NCBI GenBank assembly: GCA_016207465.1
Contig: JACQPP010000048.1
Span: 1 to 13,904, forward strand
DNA: 13,904 nt
Reading direction: 5' to 3'
DNA from: Methanobacteriota archaeon
Lineage (GTDB): Archaea > Halobacteriota > Syntropharchaeia > JACQPP01
The notes beneath the pieces were generated by a model that ran no database searches, was not told where the DNA came from, and saw only the letters and a list, made by a program, of their open reading frames with translations. Made by a program: the position numbers and the translations under genes. Below, in pieces: positions 5,907 through 13,116 of this stretch (position 1 is its first letter; each line of letters starts with the position of its first letter).

Positions 5907-6467
5907 ATGCCCCTCCACCGCGCCACCCTCTCGGTCCCCGGGGACGTAGAGAGGGTCTATGACCTGGCCCGCGGCCACCTCTTCTCCGCCCTCGACTACC
6001 AGATGACCGGGGAGGAGCGCCCCCGGACCCTCCAGGCGACGCGCGGCCGATGGACCGGCAACGTCCTCCTCTGGTCCAAGCCCGGCGACATGCTCCGCCG
6101 CCCCCCGACCCGACTCACCGCCACCCTCGCACCCGGCCCCGGAGGCGTGACCATCACCCTCGACTGGAGGCTGTCCACCACCATCTGGGTCCCCAAACAG
6201 AAGAAGACCCTCGACGCCGAGATGGAGGGCCTCCACCGCCACATCCACTCCCACCTCTCCGCCACCGCAGCGCCCCCAGCCCCATCGGCGGTCCTCTGCC
6301 CCGCCTGCCGCGCCACCATCCCCCGGGACGCCGCGTTCTGCGGCAAGTGCAGGGCCGACCTCCGACCGCGAGCCCCGCCGCCACTCCCGGGCCACTGCAC
6401 CTCCTGCGGGGCCGCCGCCAGCCCGGGAACCCTATTCTGCCCCGCCTGCGGCGCACCAGCGGGCTGA
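5907..6467 (+). CDS. Double zinc-ribbon protein, coupled to the surface protein gene
   Basis: This 186-residue protein has no signal peptide. Residues 1-118 form an unrecognised alpha/beta domain with a basic stretch (WVPKQKKTLDAEMEG); a helix-grip or SRPBCC-like fold is possible but unproven. The C-terminus has two zinc ribbons of identical spacing, C-x2-C-x10-C-x2-C: Cys131/134/145/148 and Cys164/167/178/181, resembling the double zinc-ribbon (DZANK-type) modules common in archaea. Such ribbons usually mediate protein or nucleic-acid contacts. The ATG at 5907 is three bases after the stop of the secreted protein gene, so the two are cotranscribed, yet one product is exported and this one appears cytoplasmic. 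The functional link is unknown. Confidence 0.8.
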   Translation: MPLHRATLSVPGDVERVYDLARGHLFSALDYQMTGEERPRTLQATRGRWTGNVLLWSKPGDMLRRPPTRLTATLAPGPGGVTITLDWRLSTTIWVPKQKKTLDAEMEGLHRHIHSHLSATAAPPAPSAVLCPACRATIPRDAAFCGKCRADLRPRAPPPLPGHCTSCGAAASPGTLFCPACGAPAG

Positions 6468-6487
6468 ACTGAAAGGAGAAGAGACCA

Positions 6488-6506
6488 TCTCCCGGGCCCC
6501 GGGAGA
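6488..6506. terminator. GC-rich stem-loop after the surface-protein operon
   Basis: TCTCCCGGG (6488-6496) pairs with CCCGGGAGA (6498-6506), a near-perfect palindrome that would realistically fold as a 7-bp stem with a five-base loop. It begins 21 bases after the zinc-ribbon stop codon. No T-run follows, so a terminator role is weakly supported. Confidence 0.3.
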
Positions 6507-6605
6507 CACCGAGACCATGGAAAAACCGATAGCCCTCGACCGTCTGTATCGTCCCGGATACACCCTGTTGCACTCCATAGTCACCGTCCCACAGTAGCGA
6601 TACAA

Positions 6606-6614
6606 AGTATATTA
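6606..6614 (+). promoter_or_regulatory. TATA box for dacZ
   Basis: AGTATATTA lies in otherwise GC-rich DNA. Transcription would start about 25-30 bases downstream, near 6632-6642. That is after the in-frame ATG at 6622 but before the ATG at 6670, so it helps decide the dacZ start. Confidence 0.5.
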
Positions 6615-6669
6615 CGGGGCGATGGTGAACACAGCACAGGAAGCCGAGCGGGCTCCGAGGGGTGGACAG

Positions 6670-7536
6670 ATGTCACTGGCATACGAGTTGGGCTCCACAT
6701 TGATAGAGTCGGCTGCCGTGGTGGCCGAGCGCACCGGGGCCGACGCCATCCTCCTCATCACCAACGAAATCCGGGACTACGAGCAGTTGCGGGGCCGGAC
6801 CCGGCACAAGGTGGTGCTCTGCCTCACCGACGTCAACAAGTATTTCGCCCTGCGGACCCAGGTCCCCCATCTGGTCTACATCGGCACGGCCTTCGCCCGC
6901 TTCGGCCGCATCCGGGACGCCATCCTCAAGGCGGTGGCCGCCAACCACCTCGGCCACGGGGACAACGTGGTCTGCATCGGGGACCTCTCCCCCAAAATGC
7001 GGGGGGTGGACACCCTCACCTGCTTCAACATCGCCAAGGAGATTCCCGGCCTCAGCCAGGGGCTCGGGGAAATCAGCCGCCGCGTGCGCCCCGAGGTCTT
7101 CGAGGCCGCCATCGGCCTCGCCCTCGAGCTCTCCCGGGGGGACGAGAACGGGGGCCCCCTGGGGACCACCCTGGTCCTCGGGGACTCCCAGAGTGTCCTG
7201 AAATACTCGAAGCAGATTACCCTCAACCCCTTCAAGGGCTACCCCCCGGAGTCCCGCAACATCGCCCACATGGACGCCCGCCCCAACATCCGGCAGTTCG
7301 CCAAGCTCGATGGAGCCTTCGTCATCGAGCGCGACGGCATCATCCTCACCGCCGGGGTCCTCCTGGAGGCCGAGCCCAGATACGTGAACCTCCTCCCGGG
7401 GCTGGGGACACGCCACGCGGCCGCCGCCGCCATCACCCACCTCACCAAGGCCATCGCCGTCGTCGTCTCCGCCAGCGGGGGCACCGTCCGCATCTTCATG
7501 GACGGAAAAATCATCGAGGAAATCGCACCGGAATAG
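6670..7536 (+). CDS. dacZ: Archaeal diadenylate cyclase DacZ (c-di-AMP synthase)
   Basis: This enzyme joins two ATP into the second messenger c-di-AMP in the cytoplasm. With the start at 6670 it has 288 residues. The first ~150 resemble the pyruvate-kinase C-terminal-like domain found in archaeal DacZ (SLAYELGSTLIESAAVVAER, GADAILLITNE). The DAC (DisA_N) domain follows: LDGAFVIERDGII with Asp214-Gly215-Ala216, then GLGTRHAAAAAIT with Arg248-His249, then AIAVVVSASGGTVRIFMDGK. In bacteria the second motif is RHR; here Ala replaces the last Arg, which I believe is usual in archaeal members. The 6670 start is preferred over the ATG at 6622 because GAGGGGTGG lies just upstream and the TATA box at 6606-6614 is too close to 6622. 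It converges on the next gene with a four-base gap. Confidence 0.9.
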   Translation: MSLAYELGSTLIESAAVVAERTGADAILLITNEIRDYEQLRGRTRHKVVLCLTDVNKYFALRTQVPHLVYIGTAFARFGRIRDAILKAVAANHLGHGDNVVCIGDLSPKMRGVDTLTCFNIAKEIPGLSQGLGEISRRVRPEVFEAAIGLALELSRGDENGGPLGTTLVLGDSQSVLKYSKQITLNPFKGYPPESRNIAHMDARPNIRQFAKLDGAFVIERDGIILTAGVLLEAEPRYVNLLPGLGTRHAAAAAITHLTKAIAVVVSASGGTVRIFMDGKIIEEIAPE

Positions 7537-7540
7537 AGGC

Positions 7541-8056
7541 CTACTTCTCCGCCCCCGGTTTCCCCCCATCCCGGCGGCCCAGGAGGGAGAGGGCGGCCCG
7601 CTCGAAGTCCTCCCGGTAAGTGTGGACGAAGGCCAGAATCATCAGTCCCCCCAGGGACCAGCCCACGATGCGGTGGAGGAAGGGGAGGGTCACGGTGTAG
7701 GACCAGAAGTTCACCACGCAGCAGAAGAGATACTCCTGGCCCCCGCCCACCCCCAGCATGATGACCATGTCGGCGAAGACCCGCGGGAGCCCCCGGAGCC
7801 CCGCGAGGCGGGAGAGGAGGCTGGCCACCATGATGAAGAAGGCCCAGCCGAAGGCGATGCCCACCGGGACCCCGGCCACGCTCTCCCACTCGATGAGGGG
7901 ATAGTGGTAGGTCCAGAAGTCCCGGGTCATGTACTCCCACCCGATGCCCACCAGCAATCCGATGATGGCCTCCCCCAGCAGCGACATCTTCAGCCACCTC
8001 CGGGCGGCCAGATAGAGCCCGGCGATGGCCAGCAGAACGAGGAGGAGGACGAGCAT
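7541..8056 (-). CDS. Multi-pass membrane protein with an internal repeat
   Basis: A 171-residue integral membrane protein with about five hydrophobic segments: 1-18, 26-42, 62-82, 93-115 and 131-146. I do not recognise the family. Two segments resemble each other: G37-x-G-W-E-Y (37-42) followed by FWTY (47-50) and Pro53, and G104-G-G-Q-E-Y (104-109) followed by FWSY (117-120) and Pro125. Conserved Glu and aromatic residues within or next to membrane helices suggest a pocket for a lipid, isoprenoid or ion. The tail from about 148 is basic and cytoplasm-like. The ATG at 8056 is preceded by GGTGGGG; a GTG at 8065 is an alternative. It is divergent from the GH94-like gene, sharing a 69-base promoter region, and convergent with dacZ. 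Confidence 0.75.
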   Translation of the reverse strand: MLVLLLVLLAIAGLYLAARRWLKMSLLGEAIIGLLVGIGWEYMTRDFWTYHYPLIEWESVAGVPVGIAFGWAFFIMVASLLSRLAGLRGLPRVFADMVIMLGVGGGQEYLFCCVVNFWSYTVTLPFLHRIVGWSLGGLMILAFVHTYREDFERAALSLLGRRDGGKPGAEK

Positions 8057-8081
8057 GGACCCCACCGGCCAGATGCCCCTG

Positions 8082-8100
8082 TAAAAACAAAAGGGTTCTT
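8082..8100. promoter_or_regulatory. AT-rich island between divergent genes
   Basis: The only AT-rich stretch in the 69-base gap lies about 26-44 bases from both the ATG at 8056 (-) and the ATG at 8126 (+). One island could therefore hold TATA elements for both directions. Neither strand gives a strong consensus; the minus strand reads TTTTGTTTTTA. Confidence 0.4.
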
Positions 8101-8125
8101 GTGCCCCCCGGTCCCGATTGGACCC

Positions 8126-10645
8126 ATGCCCCAGGCAGAGATGAGAACACCGTATGGCTCCGGGGGCCATGGCCGCTGGACCACGGACCCCTGGGGGCTC
8201 CCCGCCTACGACTACACCCACGCCGACCCCCACCCGTGGCACCAGGTGGGCAACGACCGCATCACCGCCGCCGCATCGGCCGGGGAGGGGGTCCAGCTCT
8301 TCACCTGGGAGACCGGGGCCAAGTGGCTCAACGCCTGCGACCGGGGCCACCTGGCCGGGGGATTCGGATACCTCCGGTGCGGAGACCGCATCCTCCCCAC
8401 AACGGGGGCCCCCCGCGATGGGACCCATCGCATCCTCTTCGGCATCGGATACCTCCAGAGGGAGGTCTCTGCGGGGGACCTCCGCCTCCGCCACACTCTC
8501 TACGCGCCCTATGGGGACTATCCCTTCGTGGTCTCCCGGGTGGACCTCCACACCCCGGGGCCCGCGGACTACTTCGACTACTGGGAGCCCCACCCCAGGG
8601 AGATGTTCTTCACCCTCCAGCCCGCCCTCCACCGGCTCCGCTCCCCCCGGGTCTCGCGGGTGGAATACGACGCCGAGGCGGGCATCCTCTGGGCCCGCGT
8701 CCCCGGACCCAGAACCCTGCCCCTGGAGCCCCAGCGCCGCGACCCCTGGTTCCCCGACTTCTTCCTCGCCCACCGCCAGGGCCCCCTGGCGGGGTTCGAG
8801 GCCGACAAGAAGCGGTTCTTCGGCCACGGCGGCCCCCAGCGGCCCGACACCGTGGCCCGGGGGACCTGCTCCGGCAACCCCGGCGGGAGGAACCCTTGCG
8901 CGGTCCTCCACTACCGGGCCCCGGCGGGGGAGACCAGGATTGAAACGGCTGCCGGATACGCCCATGCGCCCGAGGAGGCCGTGGAGGCCCTCCGAGTGGC
9001 CCCATCGCTGGAGCAATCCATCGAGATGTGGAGGGACACCCTGCCCCGGTGGGAACTCCCCGAGGAGTGGGTGGCGCGGGAGGCCACATGGTCCGCCTAC
9101 TATCTCCGCTCCTCCGCCATCTACGACCGCTACCAGGAGGCCCACTGCGTCCCCCAGGGGGGCATCTACCTCTACCGCATGGGGGTCAACGGGGCCCCCC
9201 GGGACCTCGCCCAGCACGGCTGGCCCCTCATCTACCAGGACCCCCCCATGGCCCGCGAGGTGCTCCGGTTCCTCCTCCGCCTCCAGAGCGCCGACGGGGA
9301 GCTCCCCTGGGACTACTCCGGCTGGGGGATGCGGAACCTCCACCTCATGCGCCCCAGCGACGGCGGCCTCTGGCTCCTCACATATGCCCTTGAATACATA
9401 TATGCGACAAGGGACTTCGGGGTCCTCGACGAATCCTTCCCCTTCCACCCGAAGCACGAGGGCAGGGCGGGCTCGGGGTGGGACCACCTCCAGGCGGCCT
9501 GGCGCCACCTCCGGGACACCGTGGGGGTCGGGGCCCACGGGCTCATCCGGCTGGGGTTCAGCGACTGGAACGACGAGATGGCCCCCTCCGCCGGGGAAAA
9601 CCCCCTGGAGCCCATCCCCATCCTGGGGGCCTTCCCGGGGCTTCTCCGAATGCGCCGGGTGCGGAGGCAGGGGGAGTCCACATTGAACACCGCCATGGCC
9701 TGCGCCGTCCTCCCCGGATTCGCCGAGCTGGCCCGCCTCCGCGGGGACAGCGGGGTGGCCCGGGAGGTGGAGGAGTTCGTCGCCGGCCAGAGGGAGGCGC
9801 TGGGGAGGCAGTGGCGGGGGCGGTGGTTCAACCGGGCCTACTACGACCCCCGCCGGGAGGTGGGGGCCGACCGGCTCTACCTCGACTCCCAGGTCTGGGC
9901 CCTCCTCGCAGGAGTGCCGCCGGAGATGGAGGCCCTCCTCCTCGACTCCCTGCGGCGGATGTCCATCGAGCCCTCCCCCCTGGGGGCCCTCTCCCTGGCA
10001 CCGGCGAGGAGAAGCCTCACGAGCCGCGCGGGGGAACTCACCAGCGGGGGGGTCTGGTATCTCCTCAACATGCTTCTCGTCTGGGCCCTCTCCAGCCGCG
10101 ACCCCGCCCTCGCGTGGGTCGAGGCGAAGCGGAACACCCTGGCCAACCACGCCGAGCTCCATCCCCGCCTCTGGTGCGGGACCTGGAGCGGCAACGACTC
10201 CTGGAACGCCCCCCCCTCCCCGGCCCCCGGCGATGCCCCCATGGGCCGGGTCCCCTACCTGAAAATCCCCGCCATGGACTACCGCCGGTGGCCCGTCCAG
10301 ATTGCCCACAGCCACGGGTGCCTCCTCTTCTCCCTCCTCCGCCTCGCCGGCATCCACCCCGGCCCCCGGGGCTACACCCTCCACCCCCGCTTCCCCTTCC
10401 CCCAATTCTCACTCCGGTCCAGGCTCATTGACCTGGAGGCCACCCCAACCTCCATCTCCGGGGCCATCCGCCCCCTCGCCCCCGGCCCCCTGGAGATGCG
10501 GGTCCATCCGCCCGGGGGCGCGGGGTCAAAACAGTGGACGCTCAACGTCGCCGGAAAACCCGCCACCTTCAGAGAACAGGATGACTATCTCCTCTTCGAC
10601 CTCCCCGGGGACCCCATGCAGAAAACCGCCTGGAGACTCGAGTGA
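8126..10645 (+). CDS. GH94-like glycoside phosphorylase or hydrolase
   Basis: An 839-residue cytoplasmic enzyme without a signal peptide, the usual size of GH94 cellobiose/chitobiose phosphorylases. The N-terminal beta-sandwich region includes HQVGNDRITAAASAGEGVQL and a later RGTCSGN...NPCAVLHY segment like the GH94 RGRCSGS...CGALQ region. The alpha/alpha barrel follows: ELPWDYSGWG, then LGFSDWNDEM with Asp480 and Asp483 at the place of the GH94 catalytic DWND motif, ESTLNTAMACAV, and DSQVWALLAGVPP. Near the C-terminus, where phosphorylases have a TGTAAWM-type phosphate site, this protein has AHSHGCLLFSLLRLAGI. Phosphorolysis is thus uncertain and a hydrolase is possible. The substrate is unknown; no sugar transporter or kinase is adjacent. 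The start at 8126 is the first ATG after the AT island; 8141 is an alternative. Confidence 0.75.
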   Translation: MPQAEMRTPYGSGGHGRWTTDPWGLPAYDYTHADPHPWHQVGNDRITAAASAGEGVQLFTWETGAKWLNACDRGHLAGGFGYLRCGDRILPTTGAPRDGTHRILFGIGYLQREVSAGDLRLRHTLYAPYGDYPFVVSRVDLHTPGPADYFDYWEPHPREMFFTLQPALHRLRSPRVSRVEYDAEAGILWARVPGPRTLPLEPQRRDPWFPDFFLAHRQGPLAGFEADKKRFFGHGGPQRPDTVARGTCSGNPGGRNPCAVLHYRAPAGETRIETAAGYAHAPEEAVEALRVAPSLEQSIEMWRDTLPRWELPEEWVAREATWSAYYLRSSAIYDRYQEAHCVPQGGIYLYRMGVNGAPRDLAQHGWPLIYQDPPMAREVLRFLLRLQSADGELPWDYSGWGMRNLHLMRPSDGGLWLLTYALEYIYATRDFGVLDESFPFHPKHEGRAGSGWDHLQAAWRHLRDTVGVGAHGLIRLGFSDWNDEMAPSAGENPLEPIPILGAFPGLLRMRRVRRQGESTLNTAMACAVLPGFAELARLRGDSGVAREVEEFVAGQREALGRQWRGRWFNRAYYDPRREVGADRLYLDSQVWALLAGVPPEMEALLLDSLRRMSIEPSPLGALSLAPARRSLTSRAGELTSGGVWYLLNMLLVWALSSRDPALAWVEAKRNTLANHAELHPRLWCGTWSGNDSWNAPPSPAPGDAPMGRVPYLKIPAMDYRRWPVQIAHSHGCLLFSLLRLAGIHPGPRGYTLHPRFPFPQFSLRSRLIDLEATPTSISGAIRPLAPGPLEMRVHPPGGAGSKQWTLNVAGKPATFREQDDYLLFDLPGDPMQKTAWRLE

Positions 10646-10654
10646 ACTACCCCC

Positions 10655-10666
10655 GGCCTGAAGGCC
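10655..10666 (+). terminator. Hairpin after the GH94-like gene
   Basis: GGCC (10655-10658) pairs with GGCC (10663-10666) over a TGAA loop, nine bases after the stop codon. The pyrimidine tract of the hairpin repeat at 10702-10715 lies about 35 bases further on and is the likelier oligo-T termination site. Confidence 0.3.
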
Positions 10667-10699
10667 TGGCGTTCTGCGCTCGCTTCAGTAACCCCCCAC

Positions 10700-10779
10700 T
10701 ATTTTTCTTTCTTTTGGGGTTTCCAAAGACCTTTTCTTTCTTTTTGCCAGGCAAAAGAAAGAAAAGGGATTTGGAGCCG
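10700..10779. repeat. Dispersed hairpin repeat, copy 2
   Basis: This is the second copy of the element at 3656-3736, in the same orientation, here between convergent genes. The first tract T5-C-T3-C-T4 (10702-10715) is unchanged. The linker differs at two positions. The hairpin (10730-10748 with 10750-10767) has one unpaired T, because the purine arm is A4-G-A3-G-A4, one A shorter. The loop differs, and GGGATTTGG plus GAGCCG closes the element. The rest of the gap 10646-10914 holds only the hairpins listed separately; I see no ORF there. Confidence 0.85.
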
Positions 10780-10789
10780 GGGCTCGCGG

Positions 10790-10825
10790 AAAAAAGAGGG
10801 TAGCCGGGGAGAAGTTTCCCCGGCT
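10790..10825 (-). terminator. Hairpin plus T-run terminator of the pheT-PUA operon
   Basis: Read on the minus strand, AGCCGGGGA (10825-10817) pairs with TCCCCGGCT (10810-10802) over a six-base loop, and a T6 run (10795-10790) follows six bases later. This resembles a bacterial-type intrinsic terminator and sits 90 bases after the PUA gene stop. Confidence 0.55.
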
Positions 10826-10914
10826 TCTCGGGTTGGGAGGCTTGGGTCGAGAATTCCCTCAACAGGTGGTTGTGCGCGGGAGAGGAATATTCCCGGGCGG
10901 TCCATCCCCGGGTC

Positions 10915-11424
10915 TCACGCCTCCTCCCCGGAGGGGCTCCCGGCATCGGTTTTCCCGGGTGACGCCGTCTCATCCCGGTGGGCCCGGATGCGGACCGCTG
11001 GGCCTCGCTTGAAGTCTGCCATCTCCCGGGGGGAGAGGAGGGCTGTCCCGGTGGCCAGGAGTTCGTCCCGGGGGTCTACGACGAGGACCTCCTGGTGGAG
11101 CCGGATGGAGGGGTCACAGGAGACCACATGCCGGGCGAAGAGGGTGGAGCCCCGGGCGATGAACTCGGCCACGTCCTGCTGGACGGTGACGCGGAGGCGG
11201 GGGGCGGGATGGTGGCGGTGGAGCCGCCGGGCTCCCTCGAAACCGAGGGTGAACACGCCGTCGCGGGCCCGCAGGGTGGCGATGCGCCCCCCCGCATCCA
11301 GGACCTGGCGGATGCGACCCGAAGAGCCCCACTGGAATGTGCATGTGTCGGGGAAGAGGGCGGGGCCTGAGCCGGGGCCGAACTGGTAGTCGGCGATGGC
11401 CCGCACCCGGCGAAGGGGGTCCAC
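10915..11424 (-). CDS. PUA-domain RNA-binding protein
   Basis: A 169-residue protein with a C-terminal PUA domain (about 77-150), the small beta-barrel that binds RNA in pseudouridine synthases and archaeosine transglycosylases. Key stretches are DVAEFIARGSTLFARHVVSC (84-103), then DPSIRLHQEVLVVDP, LLATGTALLSPREMADF (122-138) and GPAVRIR. Residues 1-75 form a small pre-PUA domain containing YQFGPGSG and ending near LGFEGARRL. No catalytic transglycosylase or pseudouridine synthase domain is present, so it is probably a stand-alone RNA-binding adaptor. The tail (151-169) is acidic and disordered. The start is a GTG at 11424 with GGAGGAGG two bases upstream, overlapping the pheT stop codon, so it is translated with pheT. 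This fits a role in tRNA or rRNA biology. Confidence 0.85.
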   Translation of the reverse strand: MDPLRRVRAIADYQFGPGSGPALFPDTCTFQWGSSGRIRQVLDAGGRIATLRARDGVFTLGFEGARRLHRHHPAPRLRVTVQQDVAEFIARGSTLFARHVVSCDPSIRLHQEVLVVDPRDELLATGTALLSPREMADFKRGPAVRIRAHRDETASPGKTDAGSPSGEEA

Positions 11425-11433
11425 GGCCTCCTC

Positions 11434-13044
11434 CTATCCCGGGAGGGCGAGTTCGATGGCCACCGCGGGGACCTCGATGCCGAAGTTCTCCAGGACCTCC
11501 GGGTGGATTTCGCCGAAGGCCCCCAGGCCCCGCGCTCCAGAAGCCAGCGCACCGCACCGCCCCTCCAGGAATGATGGGTGGTCCCCGGCCCGGATGGCGG
11601 CGGGGAGGTCGAGGTCCCTCCGGAGGGCCCCGGCGAGCCCCCGTGCCTCGGCGAACCGGGCGCGGGCGTGGGCCGAAACCGCGGCGAGCCTCCGCTGCTG
11701 GACGCCCCCCGCCACCACATCCCCCACCTCGAACAGCCTCTGGGGATAGGGGCGGTGCTTGTTGACCGCGAGGACTGAGAGGAGGGTCCCCAGGAGGTGG
11801 GTGCGGACCATGGACTGCTCCTCGCTCACCGGGTTCGCGATGACCGTCTCCCCCCGGGGTTCCAGCCGCATTCGCCGGAAGTTCACCGGGGGGCTGGTGA
11901 GGGTGAACCCCACCATCTCGCTGTAGCCCAGCCCCACCAGCAATTCGCGGGCCAGGTGGCGCCGCTCCTCCCCCGCCAGGGGCCGACCGTGGCCCGGGGC
12001 CGGGGGCACCCGGGGCTCCAGGTTCTCATAGCCATAGGCCTTGGCGATGTCCTCGATGAGGTCCCACGAGTGGAGGATGTCGGCCCGCCACGCGGGGACC
12101 TCCACCGCCACCGAACCTCCCCGCGGAGCGGCCCCGTAGCCCATCCGCCTCAAGAGGACCGCGCACCTCGCCGCAGTCAGGTCCAGCCCCAGGAGGTCCC
12201 GCGCCTCCGAGACCCGCAGCACCCGGCGCGCCGGAGACAAATCGGGGGAGACCCTCCTCCGGCCCCCGTCCTCGATGACCACCGACTCGACCCGGCTTCC
12301 CCTCTCCGCCAGGGACGCCACCAGGATGTTCAGGGTGACCGCCACATGGTGGTCCAGCCCGGTCACATCGATGAAGAGGTCCCGCGTCCTCCCGCTGACC
12401 CGCGTCCGCTCCCCGTTGATGATGGGGGGAAACGAGAGAACATTCCCCCGCGCGTCCTCGATGAGCGGATACCGCCTCCGACCCTCCAGGATGAACGCAT
12501 ACTCCCTCCCCTTGGAATGCTTCTCCAGAATCTCCCGCAGGGACATCTCCCCCTCCCCGTCCAGGGGACGAAACCGGACCCCGGGCTCCGCGCCGCGATA
12601 CACAAACGGGGGCTCCACCTTGGAGGCGTCGTGGAGCCCGATGGCCACCCGCCTCCGGTTCCGCCCCAGGGTCCAGTGGAGGTTCTCCTGCAGATGAATC
12701 AGCGACTCGATGCCGGAGCCCTTGAGTTGGACCCCGCGCAGGTAGGCCCCGGCGATGACGGGCCGCACCCCCCGCACCGACCGCTCCACCCGAATCCGGG
12801 CCCCCGAGGGCTCCACCGGGTAGCGCCGGAGGCCCCCCTCGCGCCCCAGGAACCCCCGCATGGCCCGCGCCACCCCCTCCACGCTGAACAAATCCGGGCG
12901 GTCGGGGAAGAACTCCACATCCGCATGGTCCCGCGCCAGCCGCTCGACGTCGCACCCCAGCATCGGCAGCCGCTCCAGCACCCGCCGGGCGGAAACACCC
13001 GTGAGGGCCTCCAGGTCCCGGAACGGAAGAGAGACGACAGGCAT
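11434..13044 (-). CDS. pheT: Phenylalanyl-tRNA synthetase beta subunit (archaeal type)
   Basis: This is the non-catalytic and editing subunit of the alpha2-beta2 enzyme that charges tRNA-Phe. It has 536 residues, a normal archaeal/eukaryotic length and much shorter than bacterial PheT. Visible parts are the N-terminal domain with EFFPDRPDLFSVEGVARAM (44-62), the B3/B4 editing region with FPPIINGERTRV (205-216) and DLFIDVTGLD (222-231), the B5 region VPAWRADILHSWDLIEDIAK (316-335) followed by AYGYENL, and the catalytic-like core with ANPVSEEQSMVRTHLLGTLL (403-422) then RLFEVGDV. The ATG at 13044 has GGAGG three bases upstream. It is divergent from pheS across 72 bases and coupled downstream to the PUA gene. 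Confidence 0.95.
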   Translation of the reverse strand: MPVVSLPFRDLEALTGVSARRVLERLPMLGCDVERLARDHADVEFFPDRPDLFSVEGVARAMRGFLGREGGLRRYPVEPSGARIRVERSVRGVRPVIAGAYLRGVQLKGSGIESLIHLQENLHWTLGRNRRRVAIGLHDASKVEPPFVYRGAEPGVRFRPLDGEGEMSLREILEKHSKGREYAFILEGRRRYPLIEDARGNVLSFPPIINGERTRVSGRTRDLFIDVTGLDHHVAVTLNILVASLAERGSRVESVVIEDGGRRRVSPDLSPARRVLRVSEARDLLGLDLTAARCAVLLRRMGYGAAPRGGSVAVEVPAWRADILHSWDLIEDIAKAYGYENLEPRVPPAPGHGRPLAGEERRHLARELLVGLGYSEMVGFTLTSPPVNFRRMRLEPRGETVIANPVSEEQSMVRTHLLGTLLSVLAVNKHRPYPQRLFEVGDVVAGGVQQRRLAAVSAHARARFAEARGLAGALRRDLDLPAAIRAGDHPSFLEGRCGALASGARGLGAFGEIHPEVLENFGIEVPAVAIELALPG

Positions 13045-13077
13045 GGGCCTCCGCGAAGCAGAACCCCCCCGAAGCAC

Positions 13078-13088
13078 AAAAGAGTTTT
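13078..13088. promoter_or_regulatory. Shared AT island between pheT and pheS
   Basis: AAAAGAGTTTT, almost its own reverse complement, is the only AT-rich stretch in the 72-base gap. It lies about 34-44 bases from the pheT ATG and 29-39 bases from the pheS ATG, the right distance for TATA function in both directions. Confidence 0.45.
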
Positions 13089-13116
13089 GAGCCGGACCGC
13101 ACAACCCTGCCCCAGG

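Noticed and set aside
4365..6395. 676-codon minus-strand frame opposite the surface protein
   Set aside because: Repetitive Gly/Leu/Glu composition from reversed GC-rich codons; the plus strand has signal peptide, cysteine modules and zinc ribbons.
6517..6597. 26-codon ORF between the zinc-ribbon gene and dacZ
   Set aside because: Too short to call, with no ribosome-binding site and no recognisable features; mentioned only as part of the dacZ upstream region.
6622..6669. Upstream ATG for dacZ
   Set aside because: It lies only 8 bases after the TATA box, so it would not be in the transcript; the ATG at 6670 has a ribosome-binding site.
8057..10405. Upstream extension of the membrane-protein frame, giving a 954-codon minus-strand ORF opposite the GH94-like gene
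   Set aside because: Only the last 171 codons look like protein; the extension is an antisense shadow.
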